DNA from: Pseudomonas sp. BSw22131
GTDB lineage: Bacteria; Pseudomonadota; Gammaproteobacteria; Pseudomonadales; Pseudomonadaceae
Length of the DNA stretch: 64,000 nt
Direction: 5' to 3'
NCBI RefSeq assembly: GCF_026810445.1
Contig: NZ_CP113949.1
Location: forward strand, 3,162,001-3,226,000
In this document: positions 1 to 7,082 of the stretch, in pieces
Numbering within the stretch: the first letter of the stretch is position 1
Layout: each line of letters starts with the position of its first letter
Notes under the pieces: generated by a model
The model's input: only the letters and a program-made list of their open reading frames with translations
Told to the model about the DNA's origin: nothing
The model's database searches: none
Translations under genes and position numbers: made by a program

Positions 1-387
1 TTGATCGCCGGCAAACGCATCCTCAGGCCGCAAGACCTCGCCAGCCTGCCCGTGCTGGGCGCCATTGAAGCCGACCGCAAGGTGCATCTGCATCTGGTTC
101 ATCAACAGGGCGAACGCTGCGAGGTGGCCATCGAGCCGCGACTGGCAATCGATGATTTCCCCATCCGCAAAGGCGCGGCGCTGGCGGGGCTTGGCGTGAC
201 CGTGCTGCCGATGATGGATTGCCACGCTGAACTTGCCGACGGCAGCCTGATTGAACTGCTGCCGGACTGGTCAGTCCCCAGTGGTAATTTGCAGGCCGCC
301 TACACCCAGCGTCGCGGTGCGTTGCCAGCGGTAAGAGCGTGGATTGATCACGTCACGGTTGCGTTCAAAGACACCCACTGCGCCTGA
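1..387 (+). CDS. LysR-family regulator, C-terminal part
   Basis: The reading frame is open from the first base of the window and ends at TGA 385-387, so only the last ~128 residues of a larger protein are seen. They resemble the end of a LysR substrate-binding domain: a stretch on low-level binding, then 'GLGVTVLPMM', the typical LysR segment 'G.GI..LP', followed by a solvent-exposed 'L.ELLPDW' strand and a closing 'PAVRAWIDHV' helix seen in many LysR proteins. The DNA-binding helix-turn-helix lies outside the window. The target genes cannot be inferred. The TTG at base 1 should not be taken as the true start. Confidence 0.75.
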   Translation: MIAGKRILRPQDLASLPVLGAIEADRKVHLHLVHQQGERCEVAIEPRLAIDDFPIRKGAALAGLGVTVLPMMDCHAELADGSLIELLPDWSVPSGNLQAAYTQRRGALPAVRAWIDHVTVAFKDTHCA

Positions 388-441
388 AAGCGCAGTGGGT
401 CGCTCAAAGCGCTTCTTTCAACGTGCCGCCTTCTGAATCTT

Positions 442-885
442 TCAGTAAAAGTGCCGGGACAAGAAATTCCCACCCAGCACCAGCCGATCAATCCAGAACA
501 GCTCATGCAGCGCGACGATGCACCAGAACACTGCCTGATAAGACACTTTGCGCGTCTTGTGCCGGAACGCTTGTTGGGCGACCAGAGCCCCCGGCCACCC
601 GCCGAGCAATTCGGCTGCGTGGAGGATTTTCTCCGGCGTGCGCTGACCCTCTCCCTTGGCGCGACGCTTGTCGTGCCAGTACAGCAGAACCGTCACCACG
701 CACATCAGCGCATAAACGGCCGCTGGCCACCACGATCCGTCGCGCAGCCATAACATCGCCACCCCGTAACCCGGCAGCGCGCACAGCAATAACAGCACCA
801 ATAGTTTGGTGCGCAAGAAGCACACCGGAGATCGGGGCTGATTGGATGATGTGCACTTGCCATCGTTTGTAACGCGCGGATCCAT
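442..885 (-). CDS. DUF1294 family membrane protein
   Basis: A 147-residue protein. After a polar N-terminus it has hydrophobic segments near residues 28-45 and 50-70, then the family hallmark region: 'YWHDKRRAKGEGQRTPEKIL' followed by 'LLGGWPGALVAQQAFRHKTRK', typical of DUF1294. A last hydrophobic stretch contains 'FWCIVALHELFWID'. In many DUF1294 proteins the same domain follows a cold-shock domain; this one has none. The function is unknown. It begins 6 bp after the stop of uppP on the same strand, so the two are probably co-transcribed. Family assignment rests on the conserved motif only. Confidence 0.8.
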   Translation of the reverse strand: MDPRVTNDGKCTSSNQPRSPVCFLRTKLLVLLLLCALPGYGVAMLWLRDGSWWPAAVYALMCVVTVLLYWHDKRRAKGEGQRTPEKILHAAELLGGWPGALVAQQAFRHKTRKVSYQAVFWCIVALHELFWIDRLVLGGNFLSRHFY

Positions 886-891
886 CCGGCG

Positions 892-1725
892 TTACCCCTT
901 CACGCTCGCCCAGTCGATCCAGCCAAACTGCCAGGTCGCGAGGATCAGCAGACCAAACACAATCCGGTAGTAAGCGAAGACCGCGTAGCTGTGGTTGGCG
1001 ATGAACTTGAGCAACGCTTTCACGGCGATCATGGCGAAGATGAACGAGGTGATGAAGCCCACCGCGAACACCGGGAAATCGCCCGGTTGAAACAGGCTGT
1101 GGTACTTGTAGCCCGAGTAAACCGACGCCGCGACCATGGTGGGCATCGCCAGAAAAAACGAGAACTCGGTGGCGGTTTTGCGTGAAAGGCCGAACAGCAG
1201 GCCGCCGATGATCGTCGCGCCAGAGCGCGAGGTGCCCGGAATCATCGCCAGGCACTGTGCGAAACCCACTTTCAATGCATCTTGCCAGGTCATCTCGTCA
1301 ACGGTTTCGGCATGGACAACATGCTGCCGACGCTCGGCCCACAACATGATGAAACCGCCAATCACCAGCGCCGTGGCCACGGTGATCGGGTTAAACAGAT
1401 ATTCGTGGATCAGGTCGGCGAACATCACTCCCAACACCATCGCCGGCAACACGCCGATGATCAGGTTGGCCGTGAAGCGCCGGGCTTTTGGATCGGTCGT
1501 CAAACCGCCGACCACGTCAAAAATCTTGCGTCGGAACTCCCACACCACGGCCAGGATCGCGCCCAACTGAATGATGATGTTGAACGCCATCGCGCGCTCG
1601 CCACCAAAATTGATCAAATCGGCGACGATGATCTGGTGCCCGGTGCTCGATATCGGCAAGAACTCTGTCAGACCTTCTACAACCCCAAGAATCAACGCCT
1701 GTGCAGCGGTCCAAAGATCCATCAT
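892..1725 (-). CDS. uppP: Undecaprenyl-diphosphatase UppP (BacA)
   Basis: A 277-residue integral membrane protein of the UppP/BacA family. It dephosphorylates undecaprenyl pyrophosphate to recycle the lipid carrier of peptidoglycan and O-antigen synthesis; the family also confers bacitracin resistance. The two family signatures are present: '[17 protein letters not shown]' near residues 14-30 (catalytic glutamates) and '[12 protein letters not shown]' near residues 161-172 (PGxSRSGxT). Multiple membrane helices fit the family, as does the length. The protein starts MMD, so the second ATG (1722) is an equally possible start. It is followed by the DUF1294 gene. Confidence 0.95.
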   Translation of the reverse strand: MMDLWTAAQALILGVVEGLTEFLPISSTGHQIIVADLINFGGERAMAFNIIIQLGAILAVVWEFRRKIFDVVGGLTTDPKARRFTANLIIGVLPAMVLGVMFADLIHEYLFNPITVATALVIGGFIMLWAERRQHVVHAETVDEMTWQDALKVGFAQCLAMIPGTSRSGATIIGGLLFGLSRKTATEFSFFLAMPTMVAASVYSGYKYHSLFQPGDFPVFAVGFITSFIFAMIAVKALLKFIANHSYAVFAYYRIVFGLLILATWQFGWIDWASVKG

Positions 1726-2069
1726 TCCCCCAATGGACCGTGCTCATGGCACGGCCGTCGATATTTATGTGCAAGTGCTGCGGGCAATAGATGAGTGAAC
1801 ATGAACGCTGCATGAACGGCTCACGTTTACCTGCCCAAACGCACAAGCGCGGCGATGCTAGCAGACCTGCCAGCTGAACGCTCTAGCATGAAAAATGGCG
1901 CGTAAGTTTTGACGTTTTCAACCCTCTCCCCTGTCGCTGATCACTGTCTGGATCGGGGGAGTTCAGGGCCATTTCAGCACCACACACGTGCGCATAAAGC
2001 GCTTACAATCGCCGGCCGGATTTTTCGGGTTTCACTGCATCTACCTCACCTTCATTATCAGGAGTCGCC
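1726..2069. other. Intergenic region, uppP / pnuC divergent
   Basis: This 344-bp stretch separates divergent uppP and pnuC. I see no convincing coding frame. The pnuC end carries a Shine-Dalgarno (CAGGAG, about 2060) before the ATG at 2070. I looked for a riboswitch ahead of the vitamin transporter and found no recognisable core motif. Confidence 0.4.
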
Positions 2070-2633
2070 ATGTCAGGGCTTGAACTGTTCGCTGCCGCGC
2101 TGGGCGTGATTGCCGTCTGGCTCACAGTCAAACAGAACCCGTGGTGCTGGCCCATCGGGCTGGTCATGGTGCTGCTCTATACCTGGATCTTCTTCGACAT
2201 AAAGCTTTACTCGGACATGCTGCTGCAAGTGGTTTACGCGGTGTTGCAGCTGTACGGCTGGTGGCAATGGACCCGACGGGGCGACGCGGTCAGTGGGCGA
2301 AACGTGACATCACTGGGCGTAGGCCCTTTGCTCGCCAGCCTGGCGGTGGGCGCGGGGGTGAGCGTGGCGTTGGGCGCGGCGATGGCGCACTTCACCGACG
2401 CCGCTCAGCCCTGGCTTGATGCCGCTCTCACCGGCTTCAGCCTGGTGGCACAAGTCTGGATGGCGCAAAAGCGCGTGCAGTGCTGGCCGTTGTGGATCTT
2501 GCTGGACGTGATTTTTGTCGGCCTGTTCCTCTACAAGGGTCTGTATGTGACGGCCGCGCTCTATGCGCTGTTCACGCTGCTGGCGGTGCAAGGCTGGCGT
2601 GACTGGCGCGCTGACCCGGCCCTGGCGCACTGA
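2070..2633 (+). CDS. pnuC: Nicotinamide riboside transporter PnuC
   Basis: A 187-residue polytopic membrane protein of the PnuC family, which imports nicotinamide riboside by facilitated diffusion driven by intracellular phosphorylation. Family features include the N-terminal 'AVWLTVKQNPWCWPIGLV' (conserved Trp-Pro-x-Gly in helix 1), 'LYGWWQWTR' after the second helix, and 'CWPLWILLDVIFVGLFLYKGLY' near the C-terminus (a W-DV--G-Y-K pattern that lines the substrate site). The next gene starts 3 bp downstream and encodes the likely kinase partner, which supports the salvage role. PnuC-like thiamine or riboflavin transporters exist, but the kinase neighbour favours the riboside. Confidence 0.9.
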   Translation: MSGLELFAAALGVIAVWLTVKQNPWCWPIGLVMVLLYTWIFFDIKLYSDMLLQVVYAVLQLYGWWQWTRRGDAVSGRNVTSLGVGPLLASLAVGAGVSVALGAAMAHFTDAAQPWLDAALTGFSLVAQVWMAQKRVQCWPLWILLDVIFVGLFLYKGLYVTAALYALFTLLAVQGWRDWRADPALAH

Positions 2634-2636
2634 TCG

Positions 2637-3167
2637 ATGAAGACTCTGGTACTCGCAGGCCCGGAATCCAGCGGCAAGAGCTGGCTGGCCGCGCAGTTGC
2701 AGCAACGGTTCGGCGGCGAACTGGTGGGCGAATACGTCCGCCACTTCATCGATCAGAGGCAGCGAGACACCTGCTACGCCGATATCCCGGAGATCGCACG
2801 AGGTCAGTTGGCCTGGGAGGACGCCGCCCGCGCCCGCACGCCAGGGTTGCTGATTCTGGATACCCACCTGCTGAGCAACATGCTCTGGAGTAAAACCCTG
2901 TTTGCCGATTGCCCGCAATGGCTGGAGCACGCTCTGCTCAGCCGCCATTACGACCTGACCCTGCTGCTGGCCGCAGACGGTGTGGAATGGGTGGCCGACG
3001 GGCAACGTTGTCAGCCGGCTTTGGGCGAGCGTCAGGCATTCTTTGACGCAAGCCAGCGCTGGCTCGATCAGCATCACCAGACGCACCAAGTGGTGGGCGG
3101 CGACTGGGATGAGCGACGTGCGCACGCCTTCCAGGCCGTGTCCGAACTCTTGAAGCCTGAACCGTAA
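2637..3167 (+). CDS. NadR-like ribosylnicotinamide kinase, AAA ATPase
   Basis: A 176-residue P-loop protein resembling the C-terminal ribosylnicotinamide kinase domain of NadR. It has Walker A 'GPESSGKS' near residues 8-15, 'EYVR' near residue 47 (a NadR kinase signature) and a Walker B-like 'LLILDTHLL'. It lacks the nucleotidyltransferase domain and the HTH repressor domain of enterobacterial NadR. It most likely phosphorylates nicotinamide riboside to NMN inside the cell, trapping what PnuC imports. It starts 3 bp after the pnuC stop, so the two genes form a minimal salvage operon. Substrate is inferred from similarity and context. Confidence 0.82.
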   Translation: MKTLVLAGPESSGKSWLAAQLQQRFGGELVGEYVRHFIDQRQRDTCYADIPEIARGQLAWEDAARARTPGLLILDTHLLSNMLWSKTLFADCPQWLEHALLSRHYDLTLLLAADGVEWVADGQRCQPALGERQAFFDASQRWLDQHHQTHQVVGGDWDERRAHAFQAVSELLKPEP

Positions 3168-3218
3168 ACGCCATCAGGCCGACAACACGACCCGGGCGCC
3201 GAGGTTCATTGAGTTGCC

Positions 3219-4538
3219 TTAGCGAATCTGGTGCTTGTGCAGCAACCGGTAAAACGTGGGGCGCGAAACGCCGAGTACCTTGGCAGCCACGCTGAGGTTG
3301 TCGCTGTGACGAGTGAGAACGTCGCACAACGCCTGGCGCTCGGCGCGGGATTTATAGTCATCCAGCGTGCCCATGCTCGAACTGATTTCCTCTTCGCCCA
3401 ACAACCCCAGATCAAACGCCTCGATCTGACGCCCCTCGGCCAGCACCAATCCTCGCCGTACGCGGTTTTCAAGCTCCCGGACATTACCCGGCCAGTCATG
3501 CTTGCCCATCGCGACCAACGCATCCTGACTGAAGTTACGGGGACGCCGCCCGGTTTCCTGGCTGTAGAAATGCGCAAAGTGATTGGCCAGCAAGGCCAGG
3601 TCCCCGTGCCGCTCGCGCAACGGTGCGGTGCCGGCCTGCAGCACGTTGAGACGGTAGTAGAGGTCTTCGCGAAAACGTTTTTCTCGAATGGCGGCTTCGA
3701 GGTCGATGTGCGTAGCGGCCAGTACCCGCACGTCGATCGGCACCGACTCACCGTCTACGTCCAGGAGCCGGTCATGCAGAAAACGCAGCAGGTTGGCCTG
3801 TGCATCAAGCGGTAAATCGCCGACTTCATCGAGAAACAGTGTGCCGCCATTTGCCGCTTCTATGCGACCGACCTTGCGCGGCTGAGCGCCAGAAAACACG
3901 TCCTCGTGATACCCGAACAGTTCAGGCTGCAACAGATGTTCGGGGATGGCGCTGCAGTTGATCGAGACGAAGGGTTTGTCCCGACGCTGGGACTGCTGGT
4001 GCAGCGTGCGGGCGACCAGTTCTTTGCCAGTGCCGCTTTCGCCACGAATCAAGACCGGGGACTCGGTCGGCGCCAGCTTGGTGATTAATCGACGAAGCTC
4101 GCGAACAGGACGGCTTTCACCGAGCAGTTGATGCTCCGGTGCGCTGCCGTAATGGACGCCCTGGGCACGCAGCCGCGCCATCCCATAAGCGCGGCCGAGC
4201 GTCACCTGAACCCGCGCAACATCAAACGGCAATGTATGAAAATCAAAAAACGATTCACACACAAAATCGCCAATCTTGTCGCGGCGCAGATCGTCTGGCG
4301 TCAGCACTGCGATCCACTCAGTGTTGCTGCGGGTGATCAAATCTTTGACCACCTCCGGATGATCGAAATGTTGAGGCATCAGTCGGATCAGACCCACATC
4401 ACACGGACGAGACGCAGCAGATTGCAGCGTACAGCTGTCGACCTCCCAGCCCGCAGCGCGCAAGTCAGGTATCAAGCGAAGACTTTCATCGCAAGGTTCG
4501 ACAATTAACAGGCGACGGGTTGATGCCAGCTCATGCAT
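3219..4538 (-). CDS. Sigma-54-activator-like regulator with degenerate receiver and GAFTGA
   Basis: A 439-residue protein with receiver-like, AAA+ and Fis-type HTH domains. The N-terminal ~130 residues look like a receiver, but the acidic pocket reads 'VEPCD' and the phospho-acceptor position reads 'VGLIRL' (Arg instead of Asp), so phosphorylation is unlikely. The AAA+ domain has Walker A 'GESGTGKE' and Walker B 'GGTLFLDEVGDLP' intact. The sigma-54-contacting GAFTGA loop is 'DVFSGA' (3885-3902). The C-terminal HTH ends in 'AAKVLGVSRPTFYRLLHKH'. This architecture resembles VpsR/FleQ-type regulators that need not use sigma-54; c-di-GMP control is a possibility but not shown. The ATG at 4538 follows AAGGAAAC. 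Confidence 0.85.
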   Translation of the reverse strand: MHELASTRRLLIVEPCDESLRLIPDLRAAGWEVDSCTLQSAASRPCDVGLIRLMPQHFDHPEVVKDLITRSNTEWIAVLTPDDLRRDKIGDFVCESFFDFHTLPFDVARVQVTLGRAYGMARLRAQGVHYGSAPEHQLLGESRPVRELRRLITKLAPTESPVLIRGESGTGKELVARTLHQQSQRRDKPFVSINCSAIPEHLLQPELFGYHEDVFSGAQPRKVGRIEAANGGTLFLDEVGDLPLDAQANLLRFLHDRLLDVDGESVPIDVRVLAATHIDLEAAIREKRFREDLYYRLNVLQAGTAPLRERHGDLALLANHFAHFYSQETGRRPRNFSQDALVAMGKHDWPGNVRELENRVRRGLVLAEGRQIEAFDLGLLGEEEISSSMGTLDDYKSRAERQALCDVLTRHSDNLSVAAKVLGVSRPTFYRLLHKHQIR

Positions 4539-4740
4539 ATCGTTTCCTTGGCGCCAAGATTCAAATAAGGATCCATATAAAAGCTTTTTAGAAACAGTGC
4601 CTTGGCGACGCTGATCGCTACATTAGCAAGTTTTTTGACACTCTCTTGAACCAAATCTCTATAAGCCTAAGATCAAAAAGTGCTTAAAAAAGATGACGTC
4701 TGCATATCAGGAAATCAGAAGATGCGGAGGTGCTCGCGGA

Positions 4741-4899
4741 ATGAGCCTGCGACGTTTTGTCCTGCGTCCTACAGGCCTTGTAAGACGTGCATTACAGACT
4801 GGTCGCAAAATTATTGTGACGGAAGGTGTGACTTGGGGCCGGGTTGCCGTCATCAGTACACCTATACAGCCGGACGGGACGCCCGCCGCCGGTGATTGA
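4741..4899 (+). CDS. Possible small basic protein (52 aa)
   Basis: A short frame beginning at ATG 4741, preceded by GGAGG at 4726-4730. The product is Arg-rich at the N-terminus ('SLRRFVLRPTGLVRRALQTGRK') and ends in 'DGTPAAGD'. I do not recognise it. It lies between the divergent regulator gene and the 4928 gene, and an overlapping start at 4693 is in the same frame. The good ribosome-binding site is the only positive evidence, so it may not be real. The rest of 4539-4927 shows no clear feature. Confidence 0.3.
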   Translation: MSLRRFVLRPTGLVRRALQTGRKIIVTEGVTWGRVAVISTPIQPDGTPAAGD

Positions 4900-4927
4900 A
4901 TGGATAACGGGCTTTTGAGGAAACGCC

Positions 4928-5194
4928 ATGAACGCCCCTTTGCGCTTTAACGAAGCCTTGCTGATCGCCGGTCGCGCCTTTCACCCGTTTCAATGTGTGG
5001 CCTGGGCTCCCCAGGAAGGTAACGGCGAGCTGAGCCTGACCGTCGTTGACCGCACCAGCAACCGCATCGGTCGCAAGCAGATTCCGCTTAGCGCCTATTC
5101 GGATCCTCGACAACTGGCAGCGATGCTGGAACAGGCCCGTGCAGAAATCAGCGGCGAAGGCTACAGCCTTGAGCCCTGGACCATGCCAGCGTGA
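4928..5194 (+). CDS. Conserved-type hypothetical protein (88 aa)
   Basis: An 88-residue soluble protein preceded by GAGGAAACGCC before ATG 4928. It has a beta-rich middle ('GELSLTVVDRTSNRIGRKQIPLSAY') and a helix 'RQLAAMLEQARAEISGEGYSLEPW'. It has no signal peptide, membrane segment or known motif. Composition and codon use match the surrounding genes and the ribosome-binding site is good, so it is likely real. I do not recognise a family and propose no function. It is followed by REP-type palindromes. Confidence 0.65.
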   Translation: MNAPLRFNEALLIAGRAFHPFQCVAWAPQEGNGELSLTVVDRTSNRIGRKQIPLSAYSDPRQLAAMLEQARAEISGEGYSLEPWTMPA

Positions 5195-5208
5195 AACGCG
5201 TGCCGTTT

Positions 5209-5330
5209 CGCGAATGAATTCGCGCCTACAGAGGCTGCACCGCAGTCCTGTAGGCCCCCACTTTGTTGGCGAGGCGATCTAACGGTGTGAACCCTTTCTG
5301 ACGAAGTCACGCGAATGAATTCGCGCCCAC
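5209..5330. repeat. REP-type intergenic palindromes
   Basis: Two copies of the palindrome GCGAATGAATTCGCG (about 5210-5226 and 5310-5326) flank a partial copy of the CTGTAGG...CTTTGTTGGCGAGGCG element (5247-5276). The same two motifs recur near 16.5, 24.9 and 41.6 kb, all between genes. They fill the gap between convergent genes and resemble the repetitive extragenic palindromes common in Pseudomonas. Confidence 0.75.
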
Positions 5331-5342
5331 CGCTCTTCATGC

Positions 5343-6005
5343 CTACAGATCGTTCAGATGCCGATACTCGGCGCCGATCATCGTTGCGATGTCTGCCGCC
5401 CTTCCTAGCCGTATCGGCCCTTGCTCCATATCGATCAGCACGCTGGGGCACTCGAATGCCGGGATTGGCGGCATCTGCTTGATGCGCCCATCGGTAAGCA
5501 CCAGAACCCGCTGCGCCTGGGTCGGGTAACGCTTCTGACGCTCGCGCAGCCAGTCTCCCGCCTGACTCAGCGCATCGAACAGCGGCGTGCCGCCACCTGC
5601 ACCCAATCCATCCAGCCATGGCTGCAACGACGCCGTCGCTTTGAATCCGTGGTGCTGCCAGCGCGCAGCACCGCCACTGGCCGTGAGCAACGCGAGCCGG
5701 GCGCGGCGTCGGTAAGCATCATCGAACAATTGCGCCAGCAACCCTTTTGCCTGGCTCAAGGCCTTATGCCTTCGGGTAGAGGCCGATGCGTCGACAATCA
5801 CCAGCCATATTTCACCCGGGCGTGCGCTGCGGGGCTGACGAACCAGATCCGCACGACGCGTCGGGCGCCCCCGCAGCAAAGTCGGCAACCAGGCAATTGC
5901 ACCGTCTGCCCCGGCACGTGGAGCGCCGCTTTTACCGCCACTGAGTCGACCCGGCCGGGGGCTGGCATCCGCCCCCTTGATCGAACGAGGGCGGATGCCT
6001 AAGGC
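5343..6005 (-). CDS. chlD: Chelatase VWA domain (ChlD-like part), read by -1 frameshift
   Basis: The -1 frame following chlI encodes about 220 residues of a von Willebrand A domain like the C-terminus of BchD/ChlD. It contains the MIDAS motif 'VDASAST', the BchD-like 'QAKGLLAQLFDDAYRRRARLALL' and 'GGTPLFDALSQAGDWL'. No good start codon exists between the chlI stop and the MIDAS; the only upstream candidate in frame is TTG 6074, which overlaps chlI by 76 bp and lacks a ribosome-binding site. The signal at 5964-6011 explains this: ribosomes slipping back one base would make one protein of chlI residues fused to this domain through a Pro-rich linker, the normal ChlD architecture. It should act with ChlI and CobN in cobalt insertion. 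Confidence 0.85.
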   Translation of the reverse strand, partial: ALGIRPRSIKGADASPRPGRLSGGKSGAPRAGADGAIAWLPTLLRGRPTRRADLVRQPRSARPGEIWLVIVDASASTRRHKALSQAKGLLAQLFDDAYRRRARLALLTASGGAARWQHHGFKATASLQPWLDGLGAGGGTPLFDALSQAGDWLRERQKRYPTQAQRVLVLTDGRIKQMPPIPAFECPSVLIDMEQGPIRLGRAADIATMIGAEYRHLNDL

Positions 6006-6011
6006 TTTTTT
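5964..6011 (-). promoter_or_regulatory. Programmed -1 ribosomal frameshift signal
   Basis: On the minus strand the last chlI codons are CCA AAA AAG CCT TAG. This places the canonical slippery heptamer A AAA AAG (6011-6005) exactly in the phase needed for a -1 shift. Five bases later an 11-bp perfect stem begins (GGCATCCGCCC at 5999-5989 with GGGCGGATGCC at 5974-5964, 14-nt loop). After slippage translation bypasses the TAG (6001-5999) and enters the VWA frame. Heptamer, phase, spacer, stem and continuation of a domain are all visible. Published work reports such frameshifting in bacterial chelatase genes; efficiency here is unknown. Confidence 0.88.
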
Positions 6012-7018
6012 GGCCAGCTGGGGATGTCCCGGCGCTCCCCGGTGGTTATCGGTTGCGCAGGCAACTCGCCCCAACTGCCCTGCCCTTGATTGGGTGGTGT
6101 GGGTTGTGGCTGATCGGCCTCGGGACGCGACGAAGGCGGCGGCGGTGGCGACGAGGGCGATTCCGAGGGCTGACGTCGCCGATGGCGCAGGGCAAACTCG
6201 GCCACCGCATCAATGTCCTCCTCCTCAATCACCGACACGCCGCGCCATGCCGCATGCGCCCGGGCCGCACGCAGCCAGACCAGGTCAGCGCGCAAGCCGT
6301 CAACACCCGCGGCGAAACACCGCTCGGTAATCACTTCCAGGCTGCGGTCATCCAGTTCGATGTCCGACAGCAAGACGCGCGCACGTTCGCAACGCGACCT
6401 AAGCTCGGCTTGCTGCGCCTCCCATTGCTGGCAGAACGTCTCGGGCGAGGCATCAAAATCCAGGCGCCGGCGGATGATCTGGCTGCGCTCGGTTGGCGCG
6501 GTCTGCCCGCTCAACGCGACGTTCAGGCCGAAACGATCGAGCAGTTGAGGGCGCAACTCTCCCTCTTCAGGGTTCATGGTGCCAATCAGCACGAACCGGG
6601 CCGCATGACGATGGGATATGCCGTCGCGCTCCACCAGATTGATTCCGCTTGCGGCGACGTCCAGCAACAGGTCCACAAGATGATCCGGCAGCAGATTGAC
6701 CTCATCGACGTACAGCACCCCGCCGTCGGACTTGGCCAGCACACCCGGAGAGAACGCCGCACGGCCTTCGCTCAGGGCCGCATCAAGATCAAGCGTACCG
6801 ACCAGCCGCTCTTCGGTTGCGCCCAGCGGCAAGGTCACGAACTGACCACTGGCGAGCAAATCGGCCAGCCCCCTCGCCAAAGTGGACTTAGCCATCCCGC
6901 GCGGCCCTTCGATCAACACCCCGCCGATCTTCGGGTCGATGGCCGTGAGGCACAGCGCCAGTTTCAGCGCTTCAGCGCCGACCACAGCGGCCAAGGGGAA
7001 ATGCGGGATGTCGTTCAT
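5999..7018 (-). CDS. chlI: Chelatase AAA+ subunit ChlI/BchI-like
   Basis: An AAA+ ATPase of about 339 residues, of the magnesium/cobalt chelatase I-subunit family. It has Walker A 'GPRGMAKST' (residues ~38-46), Walker B 'GGVLYVDEVNLLPDH' near 100-114, and sensor 'GTMNPEEGELRPQLLDRFGL'. The last ~55 residues form a Pro-rich linker ('SPPPPPSSRPEADQPQPTPP') that is unnecessary for an I subunit but typical of the hinge in ChlD, in keeping with the frameshift fusion. In the cob operon it would power CobN, replacing CobS/CobT. The frame extends to TTG 7024; ATG 7018 is preferred. It lies 64 bp downstream of cobN. Confidence 0.9.
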   Translation of the reverse strand: MNDIPHFPLAAVVGAEALKLALCLTAIDPKIGGVLIEGPRGMAKSTLARGLADLLASGQFVTLPLGATEERLVGTLDLDAALSEGRAAFSPGVLAKSDGGVLYVDEVNLLPDHLVDLLLDVAASGINLVERDGISHRHAARFVLIGTMNPEEGELRPQLLDRFGLNVALSGQTAPTERSQIIRRRLDFDASPETFCQQWEAQQAELRSRCERARVLLSDIELDDRSLEVITERCFAAGVDGLRADLVWLRAARAHAAWRGVSVIEEEDIDAVAEFALRHRRRQPSESPSSPPPPPSSRPEADQPQPTPPNQGQGSWGELPAQPITTGERRDIPSWPKKP

Positions 7019-7082
7019 TCTCAATTCTCGTTTTTGACGTGTAGAGCCGGACGTTCAGCCAGCAGCTTTTGCACAGCCAGCC

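Noticed and set aside
503..1255. 250-codon antisense-frame protein overlapping uppP and the DUF1294 gene
   Set aside because: Shadow frame of two well-supported genes in GC-rich DNA.
2000..2069. Possible riboswitch ahead of pnuC
   Set aside because: No TPP, NAD+ or other conserved core could be recognised.
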